Below are positions 16,944 to 26,940 of a stretch of DNA of 64,000 bases, one piece after another. The DNA lies in NCBI GenBank assembly GCA_963746735.1, contig CAVVCO010000012.1, positions 62,001-126,000 of the forward strand, in the 5' to 3' direction. Position numbers and translations under genes: made by a program. The notes under the pieces are model-generated. The model had not been told where the DNA came from and did no database searches. It was given only the letters and a program-made list of their open reading frames with translations. Every line of letters begins with the position of its first letter. Position 1 is the stretch's first letter. The stretch comes from CAVSWT01 sp963746735 (lineage in GTDB: Bacteria; Bacteroidota; Ignavibacteria; Ignavibacteriales; Ignavibacteriaceae).

Positions 16944-18644
16944 TTAAGATTTCATTCTAGTGCCCTGCTCTTCATGAATGAAAAGCCAGCTGCAAATTTT
17001 TCCAATATTTATTTCTTCAAAATTGTTCCAATAAGTTTTCGTTCTTACATGCATTGAACTTGAATCGTCTTCAGGGATAGTCCCTGCTTCTTCCATCAGT
17101 TCTTTGATTCTAATTTGCCATCTATGCATATTTTCTATTCTCAAATCTATCCAGCCTTCATTTGCCCAGCGATTAATATTTTCCTCATTTATTTCAAGCA
17201 TGTTCTCGCCTCGGAAAGCGGGAATTTTAATTACGCTTCCACGCAGTAAAGATTCTCCATTTGGCAACAAAATTGGGATTCCAATAGAAATAATTTCATT
17301 TCTAAGTTTTGAATTTTCAGAGAGAATATTCAATGATTTTTCAACTAAATCTTCTGCTGAAGAATTTATAATATCAAACATTGAATTATTAAATAATCGC
17401 AGCAGATGAATTTCATATAAAAGTTTTGAAAGTCGCGGCGGGCCTAATAATTCAAATGCTACACTGTGAATATTATTTTCTTTCTCAAGGCTTGCTAATT
17501 TTTCAACTGCGGAATGCTGCATGTAGCCAGCACGGTAAGTCGGCTCAAGTGTCGCATGATCTAATGCACTCACAATATCGTGACCAGTGTTACCGCCCTG
17601 TACTTCATATAAGACTATATCAGCTATTTCTTCAGGAGTGACAAATTCCATCTGTTTCTGTGCAGTAATTGTTTCGAATTCACCTTTAGAAAAAATTCCG
17701 TTTTCACCGGTATCAATAAAAACAGATTGAAGAGTTTCGCCGGTAGTTTTATATTTTTTGTTTTCGCAAATTGTAAATTCACCTTTTAGCGGAATTGTTT
17801 CACTTAATTCTACGTTTTCAATTTTTATCGGTTCACCTCTTCGCCTTATTTCACCAAACTCAATTCGTTTCCAGGCGATAGCTGCAGTTGGTTTAACTTC
17901 TTTTGTGATAGCACCGCCGGGAGTTCTTCCCATCAAAAATAAAAGCAGCGTATGTGCACCTGCGATTGAAGATTTGCTTAGTAAAACTCTGCTAGGCTTC
18001 TCTTCACTGTGAGTGTAAGGAATATTTAAACCCATTCCGCCGGTTCCGCTTGTTCCGATTTTCATATAGACTTTTGTTTTTACACTTCCCATCGAAGCAT
18101 ACAAAATCTGAATGTGCCTAATTAACTGTGGAATATATAATGTGCACAAAAGCTTTTGAACTTCTGAAACTAAGTCATCATAACTACCTTTATTACTGAT
18201 AACTTTTGAAATGCTTCTGTAAGTAGTATAAATATCCTGGTAGGCAATAGCTGTTGCTGTGTTAATACAATCAATAATTATTTCAGGTTTGTATTCGTTC
18301 AGCAGTTGATAGATTGACGAGGCTTTTAAAATTTCGTCGGAAAGTTCGTCCATTATGTCGGTAATAATGGTTTTTCTTTTTTGTTCGTCTTCAAGAATTT
18401 CAAATCGCCTAAGATTTCTGAATTCGTTACGAACAAAAATATCTCCACCCCAAGGGATGAAAAAATCTTTTCCCTTTTTCGGGAATTCTTTCTCAAACTT
18501 TCCAACAGCCTCTTGAGCTTCGGAAAGCTTAAGTGATGTGATAATAATCCTTTTTGGGTTCTCGGAAACTAATTTTCGCGCAACAGCGCTTCCAACTAAT
18601 CCAAATCCGCCAAGAACTAATACCGTTTTGTTTTCTATATCCAT
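16944..18644 (-). CDS. Large uncharacterised NAD(P)-binding (extended SDR-like) protein
   Basis: 566 residues. The N-terminus is a textbook Rossmann start (KTVLVLGGFGLVGSAVARKL), so it should bind NAD(P). Residues ~110-200 include IIIDCINTATAIAYQDIY and LYASMGSVKTKVYMKIGTSG, which resemble the substrate side of an extended short-chain dehydrogenase, but no clear Tyr-x3-Lys pair is seen. A second region (~300-450) has no recognised domain. It is monocistronic. The substrate is unknown; alternatives are a saccharopine-dehydrogenase-like or epimerase-like enzyme. Confidence 0.6.
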   Translation of the reverse strand: MDIENKTVLVLGGFGLVGSAVARKLVSENPKRIIITSLKLSEAQEAVGKFEKEFPKKGKDFFIPWGGDIFVRNEFRNLRRFEILEDEQKRKTIITDIMDELSDEILKASSIYQLLNEYKPEIIIDCINTATAIAYQDIYTTYRSISKVISNKGSYDDLVSEVQKLLCTLYIPQLIRHIQILYASMGSVKTKVYMKIGTSGTGGMGLNIPYTHSEEKPSRVLLSKSSIAGAHTLLLFLMGRTPGGAITKEVKPTAAIAWKRIEFGEIRRRGEPIKIENVELSETIPLKGEFTICENKKYKTTGETLQSVFIDTGENGIFSKGEFETITAQKQMEFVTPEEIADIVLYEVQGGNTGHDIVSALDHATLEPTYRAGYMQHSAVEKLASLEKENNIHSVAFELLGPPRLSKLLYEIHLLRLFNNSMFDIINSSAEDLVEKSLNILSENSKLRNEIISIGIPILLPNGESLLRGSVIKIPAFRGENMLEINEENINRWANEGWIDLRIENMHRWQIRIKELMEEAGTIPEDDSSSMHVRTKTYWNNFEEINIGKICSWLFIHEEQGTRMKS

Positions 18645-18741
18645 TTTATTTCCCCGATTAAATTTGTTACACCTAAATTAGTTTAAAGCATCTAATGAGG
18701 CAAATAATTCATAAAAAAATAAATTTTTATTGTTTTTATTT

Positions 18742-18756
18742 GGCACAATGTATGCT
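18742..18756 (+). promoter_or_regulatory. Possible sigma-54 promoter before the TPR gene
   Basis: TGGCAC, five bases, ATGC fits the -24/-12 consensus TGGCAC-N5-TTGC with one mismatch, and GG and GC have the required spacing. It lies 69 bases before the TPR gene's ATG. A single site in AT-rich DNA is weak evidence. Confidence 0.25.
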
Positions 18757-18824
18757 CTTGTTTAGTATAAGAGATAGGGAAATAAACTTGAATGGATTCA
18801 ATGATTTATAATAGATTTTGAATT

Positions 18825-19313
18825 ATGATGAAAGAAAAAGATAAATATAGCTTGGCAATTGATGATTTTAATCTTGCCTATAAGTTTCATCTTGATGGTA
18901 AAATTGATGAAGCAATTGAATATTATAAAAAATCAATTAAAACTTTTCCAACAGCAAAAGCTCACACTTTTTTAGGCTGGGCGTATAGTATTCAAGGCAA
19001 ACTGGAAAATGCAATTGCTGAATGTAAAATTGCCATTGAGTTGGACCCGGAATATGGTAATCCATATAATGATATTGGTTCTTATTTAATAGTCCTTAAG
19101 CAATACGATGAAGCAATTTATTGGCTTGAACAAGCATTGGATGCTCCAAATTATGATTTTAGGTATTATCCTTTATTTAACCTTGGACTGATCTACGAGA
19201 AAAAAGGCGACTGGTATTCAGCTATCAGCTATTACAAAGACGCCATTGAAATTAATCCTGATTACGCACAAGCTAAATCTGCTTTAACACGATTGACGAG
19301 TCTGCTCAATTAA
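18825..19313 (+). CDS. Tetratricopeptide-repeat protein
   Basis: 162 residues made of about four TPR units: near residues 9-42 (AYKFHLDGKIDEAIEYYKKS), 43-76 (AHTFLGWAYSIQGKLENAIA), 77-110 (GNPYNDIGSYLIVLKQYDEA) and 117-150 (FNLGLIYEKKGDWYSAISYY). No signal peptide or extra domain. TPRs are protein-binding scaffolds, so the role cannot be deduced. It precedes the EIIA-Ntr-like gene by 147 bases on the same strand. Start codon ATG 18825 (a second ATG follows at 18828). Confidence 0.88.
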   Translation: MMKEKDKYSLAIDDFNLAYKFHLDGKIDEAIEYYKKSIKTFPTAKAHTFLGWAYSIQGKLENAIAECKIAIELDPEYGNPYNDIGSYLIVLKQYDEAIYWLEQALDAPNYDFRYYPLFNLGLIYEKKGDWYSAISYYKDAIEINPDYAQAKSALTRLTSLLN

Positions 19314-19460
19314 TTAAACAAACTTGTTTATATTTGTGATCAAAAGCAGAAACTTCACTACAAAGAAATTCCCGTTTTAATTGCTTCATGCGCGGGGTAT
19401 TATTAAATTTATTTTCTAATTTAAAATAGTTTTTGAATATTTTTTATTTAATGGCGGTTG

Positions 19461-19934
19461 ATGATGAAATTAGTAGAATTACTAAAAAATGAATTTTTAA
19501 TATCCGATTTAAAAGGTCAGAACAAAGAAGATGTAATAAATGAACTGATTGATTTATTTAAAGATGATGTAAGAATAAATGATATTGAAAAAGTTAGAAG
19601 CGCAGTTTTAGAAAGAGAAAAAATAATGTCTACCGGAGTGGGAAAAGGATTTGCGATTCCTCACGGAAAGACAAATGCTGTTAATGAAATAATTGCTGCA
19701 TTTGGAAAGACAAAACGTGATATTGATTATGATGCACTAGATGGACAGCCTGTGCATTTGGTTTTTCTTCTTGTTGGGAAAGATAACCTGGTAAGTACTC
19801 ATATAAAATTGTTGAGCAGAATTTCCAGGATGATGAACAAAGATGAATTTCGTCAAAAGTTGATAGATGCTAATAATAATGAAGAGATTTACGAAATCTT
19901 TAAACAGGAAGAAGAAAACTATTTTGAAGTTTAA
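19461..19934 (+). CDS. PTS EIIA fructose/Ntr-type protein (PtsN-like)
   Basis: ~157 residues; successive ATG codons at 19461 and 19464 are both possible starts. The EIIA type-2 domain fills the protein and has the phosphorylated histidine in GKGFAIPHGKT (His ~68). The family motif LVFLLVGKDN follows and the protein ends with a helix. No EIIB or EIIC sugar permease is nearby, so it is more likely a regulatory PtsN-type phospho-relay protein than a sugar importer. A REP-like repeat lies downstream. Confidence 0.88.
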   Translation: MMKLVELLKNEFLISDLKGQNKEDVINELIDLFKDDVRINDIEKVRSAVLEREKIMSTGVGKGFAIPHGKTNAVNEIIAAFGKTKRDIDYDALDGQPVHLVFLLVGKDNLVSTHIKLLSRISRMMNKDEFRQKLIDANNNEEIYEIFKQEEENYFEV

Positions 19935-19950
19935 ATTAATTTAATTCTCA

Positions 19951-20094
19951 CCTGTCTGCCGATAGAGCATGTTGCAGAACTAATTTTACTGTCACACTGA
20001 GCCTGTCGAAGTGTGAATCCTTTCCGCAGATAGAGTCTTCGTCAAGCTCAGACTGACAAACTAAGACTTCTGCAACACGCTCGATAGGTAGGCC
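19951..20094. repeat. Composite nested palindromic element
   Basis: Outer arms (19951-19979, CCTGTCTGCCGATAGAGC...; 20069-20094, its approximate complement) enclose an inner GTCACACTGAGCCTGTCGAA (19991-20016) that pairs with TCTTCGTCAAGCTCAGACTG (20036-20057). This looks like one palindromic repeat inserted into another. It fills the gap between the EIIA gene and hisS. Confidence 0.75.
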
Positions 20095-20131
20095 CTAAAG
20101 ATCTTTTTTATTTTCTATTAAATACATAGCC

Positions 20132-21409
20132 ATGATTAAAGCCGTAACGGGTACAAAAGACACCCTTCCTACAGATATTCCAAATTGGAAACACCTTGAA
20201 GAAATTGTAAAAAAAACTTTCAGCAATTTTAATTATAGAGAAATTCGCACACCCATTTTTGAAGAGACAGCTTTATTTGCCCGCGGCATTGGGGAAGAAA
20301 CTGATATAGTTGGAAAAGAGATGTACACTTTCACTGATAGAAGTGAATTGAGCCTTACTCTTAAACCTGAAATGACTGCTTCAGTTGTACGTGCATTTAA
20401 TGAGCATTCACTCGCAGCTAAGCAATCATTGAATAAGCTTTATTATATTTCTCCTATGTTCAGACAGGAGCGCCCACAGGCAGGCAGGCTTAGACAATTT
20501 CATCAGTTCGGAGCAGAAGCAATTGGAAGCACCTCTCCGCTTTTAGATGTAGAAATTATTTTGATGGTACACAGCATTCTGAAGCAATTAGGATTAAAAG
20601 ATTTAACTGTCAAAATAAATTCTCTCGGTGTTCCCGAATCAAGAGAAAATTACAAAAAAGTTTTAAGAGAATTTTTATTAGATAAAAAAGACAATCTTTC
20701 TGAAGATAGCAGAAAAAGATTTGATAAAAATATTCTCAGAATTTTTGACAGCAAAATTGATGTTGACGAGGAAATCATGTCAGATGCGCCTTTGTTAATT
20801 GATTATCTTGATGAGGAAAGCAAAAATGATTTTGAACAAGTTAAATCACTTTTAAGTTCAGCAAATATTATGTATGAAGTTGACCCCAAGCTGGTTAGAG
20901 GGTTAGATTATTATACAAAAACTACTTTCGAAATTATCAGCGGAAAAGTTGGTTCCCAAAGTGCATTATGCGGCGGCGGCAGATATGATTTGTTAATTGA
21001 GCAGCTAGGCGGTAAGCCAACTCCAGCTGTAGGGTTCGCAGCAGGAATTGAAAGAATTCTTTTAGCTTGTGAAAATGAAAAATCTCTAAATCTGCCTGAT
21101 GAAAAAATTGATGTTTACATCGTCAGACTGGATAAAGAATTAACTAATAAAGTTTTTGAAGTTTCGTTATTTTTAAGAAATAATCATTTGTCAGTTGATT
21201 TTGATTATCTTGATAGAAGCGTAAAAGCACAAATGCGAGAAGCAAATAAAATGAATGCAAAATTTGTTTTATTCATTGGCGGTGAAGAATACAAATCCGG
21301 TTCATATTTATTGAAGAATATGGAATCGGGTGAGCAGAGTATGGTTCTTTTTAATCAATTAGAAAGTATCTCAAATCAAATTTCAAAAGTCAAAAGTCAA
21401 AATCTGTAA
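20132..21409 (+). CDS. hisS: histidine--tRNA ligase
   Basis: 425 residues, class II synthetase. Motif 1 region starts near the N-terminus (IRTPIFEETALFARGIGEET). Motif 2 has FRQERPQAGRLRQFHQFGAE. The histidine-specific blocks are LVRGLDYYTKTTFEI and GGGRYDLLIEQLGG. Motif 3 is VGFAAGIERILL. The anticodon-binding domain covers ~325-415. The last residues (SKVKSQNL) are encoded by a TCAAAAGTCAAAAG-type repeat whose complement follows the stop, so this tail is probably not functional. Complete and uninterrupted. Confidence 0.95.
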   Translation: MIKAVTGTKDTLPTDIPNWKHLEEIVKKTFSNFNYREIRTPIFEETALFARGIGEETDIVGKEMYTFTDRSELSLTLKPEMTASVVRAFNEHSLAAKQSLNKLYYISPMFRQERPQAGRLRQFHQFGAEAIGSTSPLLDVEIILMVHSILKQLGLKDLTVKINSLGVPESRENYKKVLREFLLDKKDNLSEDSRKRFDKNILRIFDSKIDVDEEIMSDAPLLIDYLDEESKNDFEQVKSLLSSANIMYEVDPKLVRGLDYYTKTTFEIISGKVGSQSALCGGGRYDLLIEQLGGKPTPAVGFAAGIERILLACENEKSLNLPDEKIDVYIVRLDKELTNKVFEVSLFLRNNHLSVDFDYLDRSVKAQMREANKMNAKFVLFIGGEEYKSGSYLLKNMESGEQSMVLFNQLESISNQISKVKSQNL

Positions 21410-21468
21410 ATCTTATTTTATCTTTTTGAATTTTGATTTTTAACCTTTGACTTTACATAGGAGATTTA

Positions 21469-22332
21469 ATGTATCCTGAACTTTTCAAAATAGGCCCATT
21501 CACGGTATATAGTTTCGGTTTGATGCTTGGCATCGCCTTTATTGTTGCTAGCTATCTTCTTACTAAAGAAATTGAAAGAAAGAAATTACATCCTAATATT
21601 GCTACCGAAGTTACGTTGATGGCAATAATATTTGGAATAGTAGGCAGCAAAGCGCTTGACTTGATTGAAAACTGGGATATGTTTATTAAAGATCCAATTG
21701 GAAGTGCATTTTCTCCAGGAGGCTTAACTTTTTACGGAGGTGTAATTCTCTCAATAATTGTTATCTGGATTTATTCCAAAAGAAAGAAAATCCCCTTTTT
21801 ATATATTGCAGATGCAACCGCACCTTCACTTGCAATTGCCTATGGTATAGGAAGAATAGGCTGCCATTTAGCCGGTGACGGTGATTATGGAATTCCTACA
21901 AGCCTTCCTTGGGGAGTTGATTATTCACACGGTACAGTTCCGCCGCATATTATGTTTAACGGAACTGAAATTGCAAAATCATTTCCAAACGGATTTGTGC
22001 CTGATAATACCCCACTTCATCCAACTCCGATTTATGAGTTTCTAATGATGATGTTAATCTTTTGGGTTCTTTGGAAATTGAGAAAAAAAGATTGGCCTTA
22101 TGGGCAGTTATTCATGATCTATTTAATTCTTCAGGGAATAGAAAGATTTTTAATTGAATTTTTAAGATTAAATCCCAGGCTTTTATTCGACTTATCCGAA
22201 GCTCAATTAATTTCAATTGTGATGATAACAGTTGGAAGTATAGGACTATATTATTACAAAAAACATCCTGATATAAATAGGTTTATTCCTCCGCCATTTA
22301 AGCTTGAAACAGAGAAGAAGAAGAAAAAGTAA
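21469..22332 (+). CDS. lgt: prolipoprotein diacylglyceryl transferase
   Basis: 287 residues with about seven transmembrane helices. It contains GPFTVYSFGLMLGIAF, the HGGL-like FYGGV block in helix 3 and the Lgt signature GRIGCHLAGDGDYG, whose Arg and neighbouring polar residues bind phosphatidylglycerol. The C-terminal helix block IYLILQGIERFLIEFLR is also typical. Lgt attaches diacylglycerol to the lipobox cysteine of prelipoproteins, several of which are encoded in this window. A lysine-rich cytoplasmic tail ends the protein. Confidence 0.95.
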   Translation: MYPELFKIGPFTVYSFGLMLGIAFIVASYLLTKEIERKKLHPNIATEVTLMAIIFGIVGSKALDLIENWDMFIKDPIGSAFSPGGLTFYGGVILSIIVIWIYSKRKKIPFLYIADATAPSLAIAYGIGRIGCHLAGDGDYGIPTSLPWGVDYSHGTVPPHIMFNGTEIAKSFPNGFVPDNTPLHPTPIYEFLMMMLIFWVLWKLRKKDWPYGQLFMIYLILQGIERFLIEFLRLNPRLLFDLSEAQLISIVMITVGSIGLYYYKKHPDINRFIPPPFKLETEKKKKK

Positions 22333-22357
22333 TAATTTATTCTTTTAACTTTTAATA

Positions 22358-23097
22358 ATGAACCTAATCATCGGAAGAAAACCAGTCCTTGAAGCAATCA
22401 ATTCAAATGAAGAACTTGAACAAGTTTATATTTTATATGGGCAGCAAGGTGGAATAATAAATGCCATTCGAATTGCAGCAAAAAAGAAGGGAATTAAATG
22501 TAATGAAATACCAATTCAAAAATTCAAATCTCTAACAGAAAACAATAATGCACAGGGCGTAATTGCACTAAACCTTCATTTAAGTTTTCTTCTTTTGAAG
22601 ATATAATTTCAAAATCAAAACAATCAAAATATCCTCTCATTTTAATTTTAGATTCAATTCAAGATACACATAATCTCGGTGCAATTATAAGGACAGCAGA
22701 CTGCAGCGGTGTAGACGGAATAATAATTACAAAACATAACAGCGCTCCAATAAATGAAACAGTTGCAAAAACTTCTGCCGGGGCTACAGAATATGCAAAA
22801 ATTTGTGCAGTTGGAAATTTATCACAAGCATTAAAGCAATTAAAAGAAAATGGTTTTTGGATTTTTGGTTCAACATTATCGGAAAGTTCAAAGGATTATA
22901 CTTCTGTTGATTATAAATTACCAGCAGTTTTAATTATCGGTAATGAAGAGAAAGGGATAAGAAAACTTACTGCTGATAATTGTGATTTTTTAATTAACAT
23001 TCCAATGAAGGGAAGCATTCAATCATTAAACGTTTCTGTTGCAACGGGAATAATTCTTTTTGAAATTTTAAGGCAGAGGAGTTTAACAATTTCATAA
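22358..23097 (+). CDS. rlmB: 23S rRNA (guanosine-2'-O)-methyltransferase RlmB/TrmH-like (one frameshift)
   Basis: The ATG frame (MNLIIGRKPVLEAINSN) gives the SpoU substrate-binding N-domain. After one missing A near 22573 (CTAAACC) the frame continues as KPSFKFSSFEDII to the stop at 23095-23097, ~247 residues. The SpoU knot motifs are present: LDSIQDTHNLGAIIRTADCSG (motif 1), LIIGNEEKGIR (motif 2) and IPMKGSIQSLNVSVATGIIL (motif 3). RlmB methylates G2251 of 23S rRNA; a tRNA target cannot be excluded. The single homopolymer shift is probably a base error. Confidence 0.88.
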
Positions 23098-23158
23098 TTG
23101 CATTTTGAAATAAAAAAGCTTAAAATAGCATAAGCATTATTCTTATAAGGGGTTCAAA

Positions 23159-25019
23159 ATGAAAACTTTTACTTTTCTATTAGTCTTAATATTAACTATC
23201 TTCATTATTTCCTCAGACAATACTATTATACATTTTCGGAACTTAGGGGAATGGAAGATACAAATAATCAAACACAACTTTTTTATAGACTTTATTATTA
23301 TTCACAAAATCCTCCGCCATATGGTGACTCAAGATCAAATAGTATTTATCGATTTGATCCCGAATACAAAGGAATGATATTACTTTTTCTTTCCGACGAA
23401 TTTTGGGAAGGTCATGGAACTTCAATAAATGATTATGAATTTTGGAATAGTAATTTTAACAAATATATATATGCTGCAACTGAATATGATACAGAAGGAT
23501 CTCCAGCAGTATTCATTTATAATAAACCCGAACCCTTTTTTAAACCGCAAATGTGGGGAACAAGCATAGAATATTGAATTATCAAGACAAGATTCGAATT
23601 TAATTATAGCTTCATTTGATCATGATTTAAACTTTTAAAAGTACAAATTATGGAATAACATGGGATACTCTTTCATTTGGTTATCAATATATTATCCATG
23701 TCCCCATTTAATGATAAAATGATATTTTCAAGTCAGTGATTAGCTATTATATAAATCAATAGATGGAGGAGATACTTATTATATTGTTGATACAGCTAAA
23801 ATTTATTCATAATAATTTTTTATATGATAAAGATCAAAAACATATTTATTCTATAAATAAAAGATATGGCGAATCGCCTGATGGTTTCTAATAGTTTAAT
23901 GGAGAAGCTTTTAGCTGGACTAAAAAATATTCCAGTTCAAATCAATTTTTATAAGTATAGATACATCTTTATCTGGAAGTATTTATTTATCAGATGGAAA
24001 ATATATTTATCATTCAATTGATTATGGGGATTCATTTAATTTATTTAAAAAGATTGGAAAGAGATATAATTGGCATTTATAAAAAACCAAATTCAAATAT
24101 TTTATATGCGGCAACCAAATATGATTTATATGAAATTGCACCGGACACAATTAAAACATTAAAACACCTTCCAATAAATCCGGATATTTTTTCATGGTTC
24201 CCACTTAAAAAAGGAAATAAATGGGTATATAATTCAACATTCAGAAGTGAATCAGAAGCTACAACAACTAAAAAATCTTTCGAAGTTATAGGAAACATGA
24301 TGTATAATGGATAAAAATTATTTCGAGATGGGTGGTTCAGTAAATGGTGGTAATTGTTACAGAGTAGATTCAACATCAGGGAAAATATATAGAGCATATT
24401 TTAGATAATGATACTTTAGTAAGTGAATCATTATTTCTTGATTTAAATGCAGAAGTTGGCGATACTTTTTATGTAGAAGAGTACAAGCCGGTATTATTAG
24501 AAAATGAGAAATCCATAAATCAGTGGGGTCTAAATTCAAGAGAAAGAGAATATAAAGGACAATCAACACCTCTTCATGATTTTTCTTTAATAAAAAATAT
24601 AGGGTTAAGTTATGAGTTATGGTGGGAGTTAGTTGGTACTACAGATGAATTAACCGGTGCAGTTATAAATGGCGTCGTCTATGGCGATACAACGCTTGTT
24701 GGAGTAGAAGATAAAGGAAATAATCTGCCGGTAGAATTTTCATTATCTCAAAATTATCCAAACCCATTCAACCCAACAACAAAAATAAAATATAGCATAT
24801 CCCATTCGTAGAGACGAGGCATGCCTCGTCTGTACAATTGAAAGTTTATGACATACTTGGAAATGAAATTGCAACTCTTGTAAATAAAGAACAATCTCCA
24901 GGAGAATATGAAGTTGAATTTGATGCCGGGAAATATAATCTCTCAAGTGGAATTTATTTTTATCAATTGAAAGGTAGGTTCATTTATTCAAACTAAAGAA
25001 ATTAGTTATAATAAAATAA
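23159..25019 (+). pseudogene. Decayed T9SS cargo gene
   Basis: Starts with a signal peptide (MKTFTFLLVLILTIFIISS) and ends in a T9SS sorting domain (FSLSQNYPNPFNPTTKIKY, then LEMKLQLL-region and FYQL), but at least eight shifts or stops separate the pieces. Readable parts include two short BNR-like strands (YIYHSIDYGDSF, NSNILYAATKYDLYEI) and FSWFPLKKGNKWVYN, which resembles YFPMHLNNKWQFI in the neighbouring gene at 26941. It was therefore probably a ~610-residue exported beta-propeller relative of that gene. A palindromic element lies inside its sorting domain at 24808. Confidence 0.7.
24808..24835. repeat. Palindromic element inside T9SS domain, copy 1
   Basis: A 28-base near-perfect palindrome GTAGAGACGAGG-CATG-CCTCGTCTGTAC. 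It lies between the codons for the IKY strand and the QLKVYD strand of the sorting domain. Copies 2-4 occupy the same point in the next three genes. Confidence 0.85.
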
Positions 25020-25068
25020 AATGTACAACACAGACCATTATATTTTTAGTTAATAACTTAAGGGAATT

Positions 25069-26916
25069 ATGAAATTAAATGTCGTTTTATTTATAACTAC
25101 AAGTCTTAATTTTATTTTGCAATACCTTTGCACAAACCAGGGTTACCTGAATATACTATTCATGTAAAATCTCACGGTATAGAGAAAAATTTAATTTTTG
25201 GAACTAATGAATTTGCTTCTGATGGAATTGATACTTCATTAGGTGAATACAATCTTCCACCTTATGTATCTGGAGAATTTGATGCACGTTTTAGATTATA
25301 TGATACAACTTTATCAACTTATAAAGATTTACGATATTGTTGTGGCTGGGTATCCGGTGGTTTATTCTTTTTGGAGTGGAAAAATGGTGATGAAGTTTCT
25401 CTTACAGGAGGAATGTTAATGAATTCAAATATCTATAGTATATATATTAAAAATCCGTACACTGGAGAAAATTTAGCTACATATTTTGATTGGTATGATT
25501 CGTTAAATTTTAGTGTCCCTACTGGGCTAAATCATCTTGTTTTAAATGTTACTTTCGGTGGTGCATTATCATGGGGTTCAGTTAAGTTTAATACAATAAA
25601 ACCTGGGGAATTAATTCAGGCAGGAAGTAAAATAAATTTAACTTGGAACCTTTCACTTGGCGGACCTGGTTATACAACAGATATTTTATTATCTACAAAT
25701 GATGGCGAAACATGGAATGATATTGTAAAAAATCTTCCTGCTTCCCAAAGTTCATATTTATGGACTGTTCCCAATATAAATACAAATCAATGTAGATTAC
25801 GAATTGGAGATTATCCTTGTTTATATACTGAAGTTGGAACATTTTATATATATCAAAATAATTTACCTCAATTAAATTCAGTATATATACCTTTTTCAGT
25901 AAAAAATAGAAATAATGAGATTATAAACTTAGAAGCTGGTTTACATCCAAACGCAACTGATGGACTAGATACTGCACTTGGAGAAGTAGCTTATAATTTT
26001 CAACCTCAGGGAAATTTTGATGCAGCTTTTATATTTTTCCCTCCACCTGATAAATTTTCCAGAAAAAATATTCAGTTAGGAAATCAATTTGTTTACGGTA
26101 AACGAAGCTTTTTTTTTCTAATTCAACCGGGGCCAGATACAGCTGCAACTTTAGAAGCCGATCTTCCTCAAGGTATTGCTGCTGAATTAGAATATGATAA
26201 AAATATGCCGTATGGAACTTTACCAGAAAATAAAAACCTTGGAGGTGGACATATAGAATATCAATTACCAAAGGCCTCGCTTACAAATTATTATAATGAA
26301 TTCAACTTAACTTTCTTCTTTGATACTGTTGTCCCGGTTGAACTTATTTTATTTAATGCTAATGTTAATAATTATAATGTAACTCTTAATTGGATAACCG
26401 CAACCGAAACAAATAACTCTGGTTTTGAAATTCAAAAATCAAATCGCAAAAATCAGAACTATCAAAAAATTGGTTTCATAAAAGGCAATGGTACAACAAC
26501 CAAGAAAAATTACTATTCTTTTATCGATAAGGATTTGAAACCTGGAAAATATTATTACAGATTAAAACAAATTGATTATGATGGAAGCTTTAAATATTCA
26601 AATGAAGGCGAAGTTAATGTAGAATCTCCAAAAGAATTCGCTTTAAGACAAAACTATCCAAACCCATTTAATCCAATTACAAAAATAAAATATACAATTC
26701 CATTCGTAGAGACGAGGCATGGTGGTCTGTACAACTGAAAATATATCGACATACTTAGGAAATGAAATTGCAACTCTTGTAAATAAAGAACAATCTCCAG
26801 GAGAATATGAAGTTGGATTTGATGCCGATAAATACAATCTCTCTAGTGGAATTTATTTTTATCAATTGAAAGCTGGAAGTTTTATTAAAACTAAGAAAAT
26901 GGTATTTTTAAAATAA
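25069..26916 (+). CDS. T9SS cargo protein with two copies of a ~170-residue domain (frameshifted)
   Basis: ATG 25069 after AAGGGAATT encodes a signal-like leader (MKLNVVLFITTSLNFIL). Small shifts near 25115-25135 join it to the main frame. Two related domains follow, beginning PEYTIHVKSHGIEKNLIFG (~25145) and VYIPFSVKNRNNEIINLEAG (~25880). They share the core ATDGLDTALGE / SDGIDTSLGE and then F-x-A-x-F. Next is a fibronectin-like block (PVELILFNANVNNYNVTLNW) and the sorting domain QNYPNPFNPITKIKY. A shift at ~26735, inside the palindromic element, separates the last 60 residues (LGNEIATLVNKEQ...). Probably secreted and anchored at the surface; function unknown. Confidence 0.75.
26706..26732. 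repeat. Palindromic element inside T9SS domain, copy 2
   Basis: GTAGAGACGAGGCATG then GTGGTCTGTAC: the same element as copy 1 with one arm damaged and one base short. The length change breaks the reading frame of the host gene here. Confidence 0.8.
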
Positions 26917-26940
26917 ATATTTGATTTAAGGGGTAATTAA

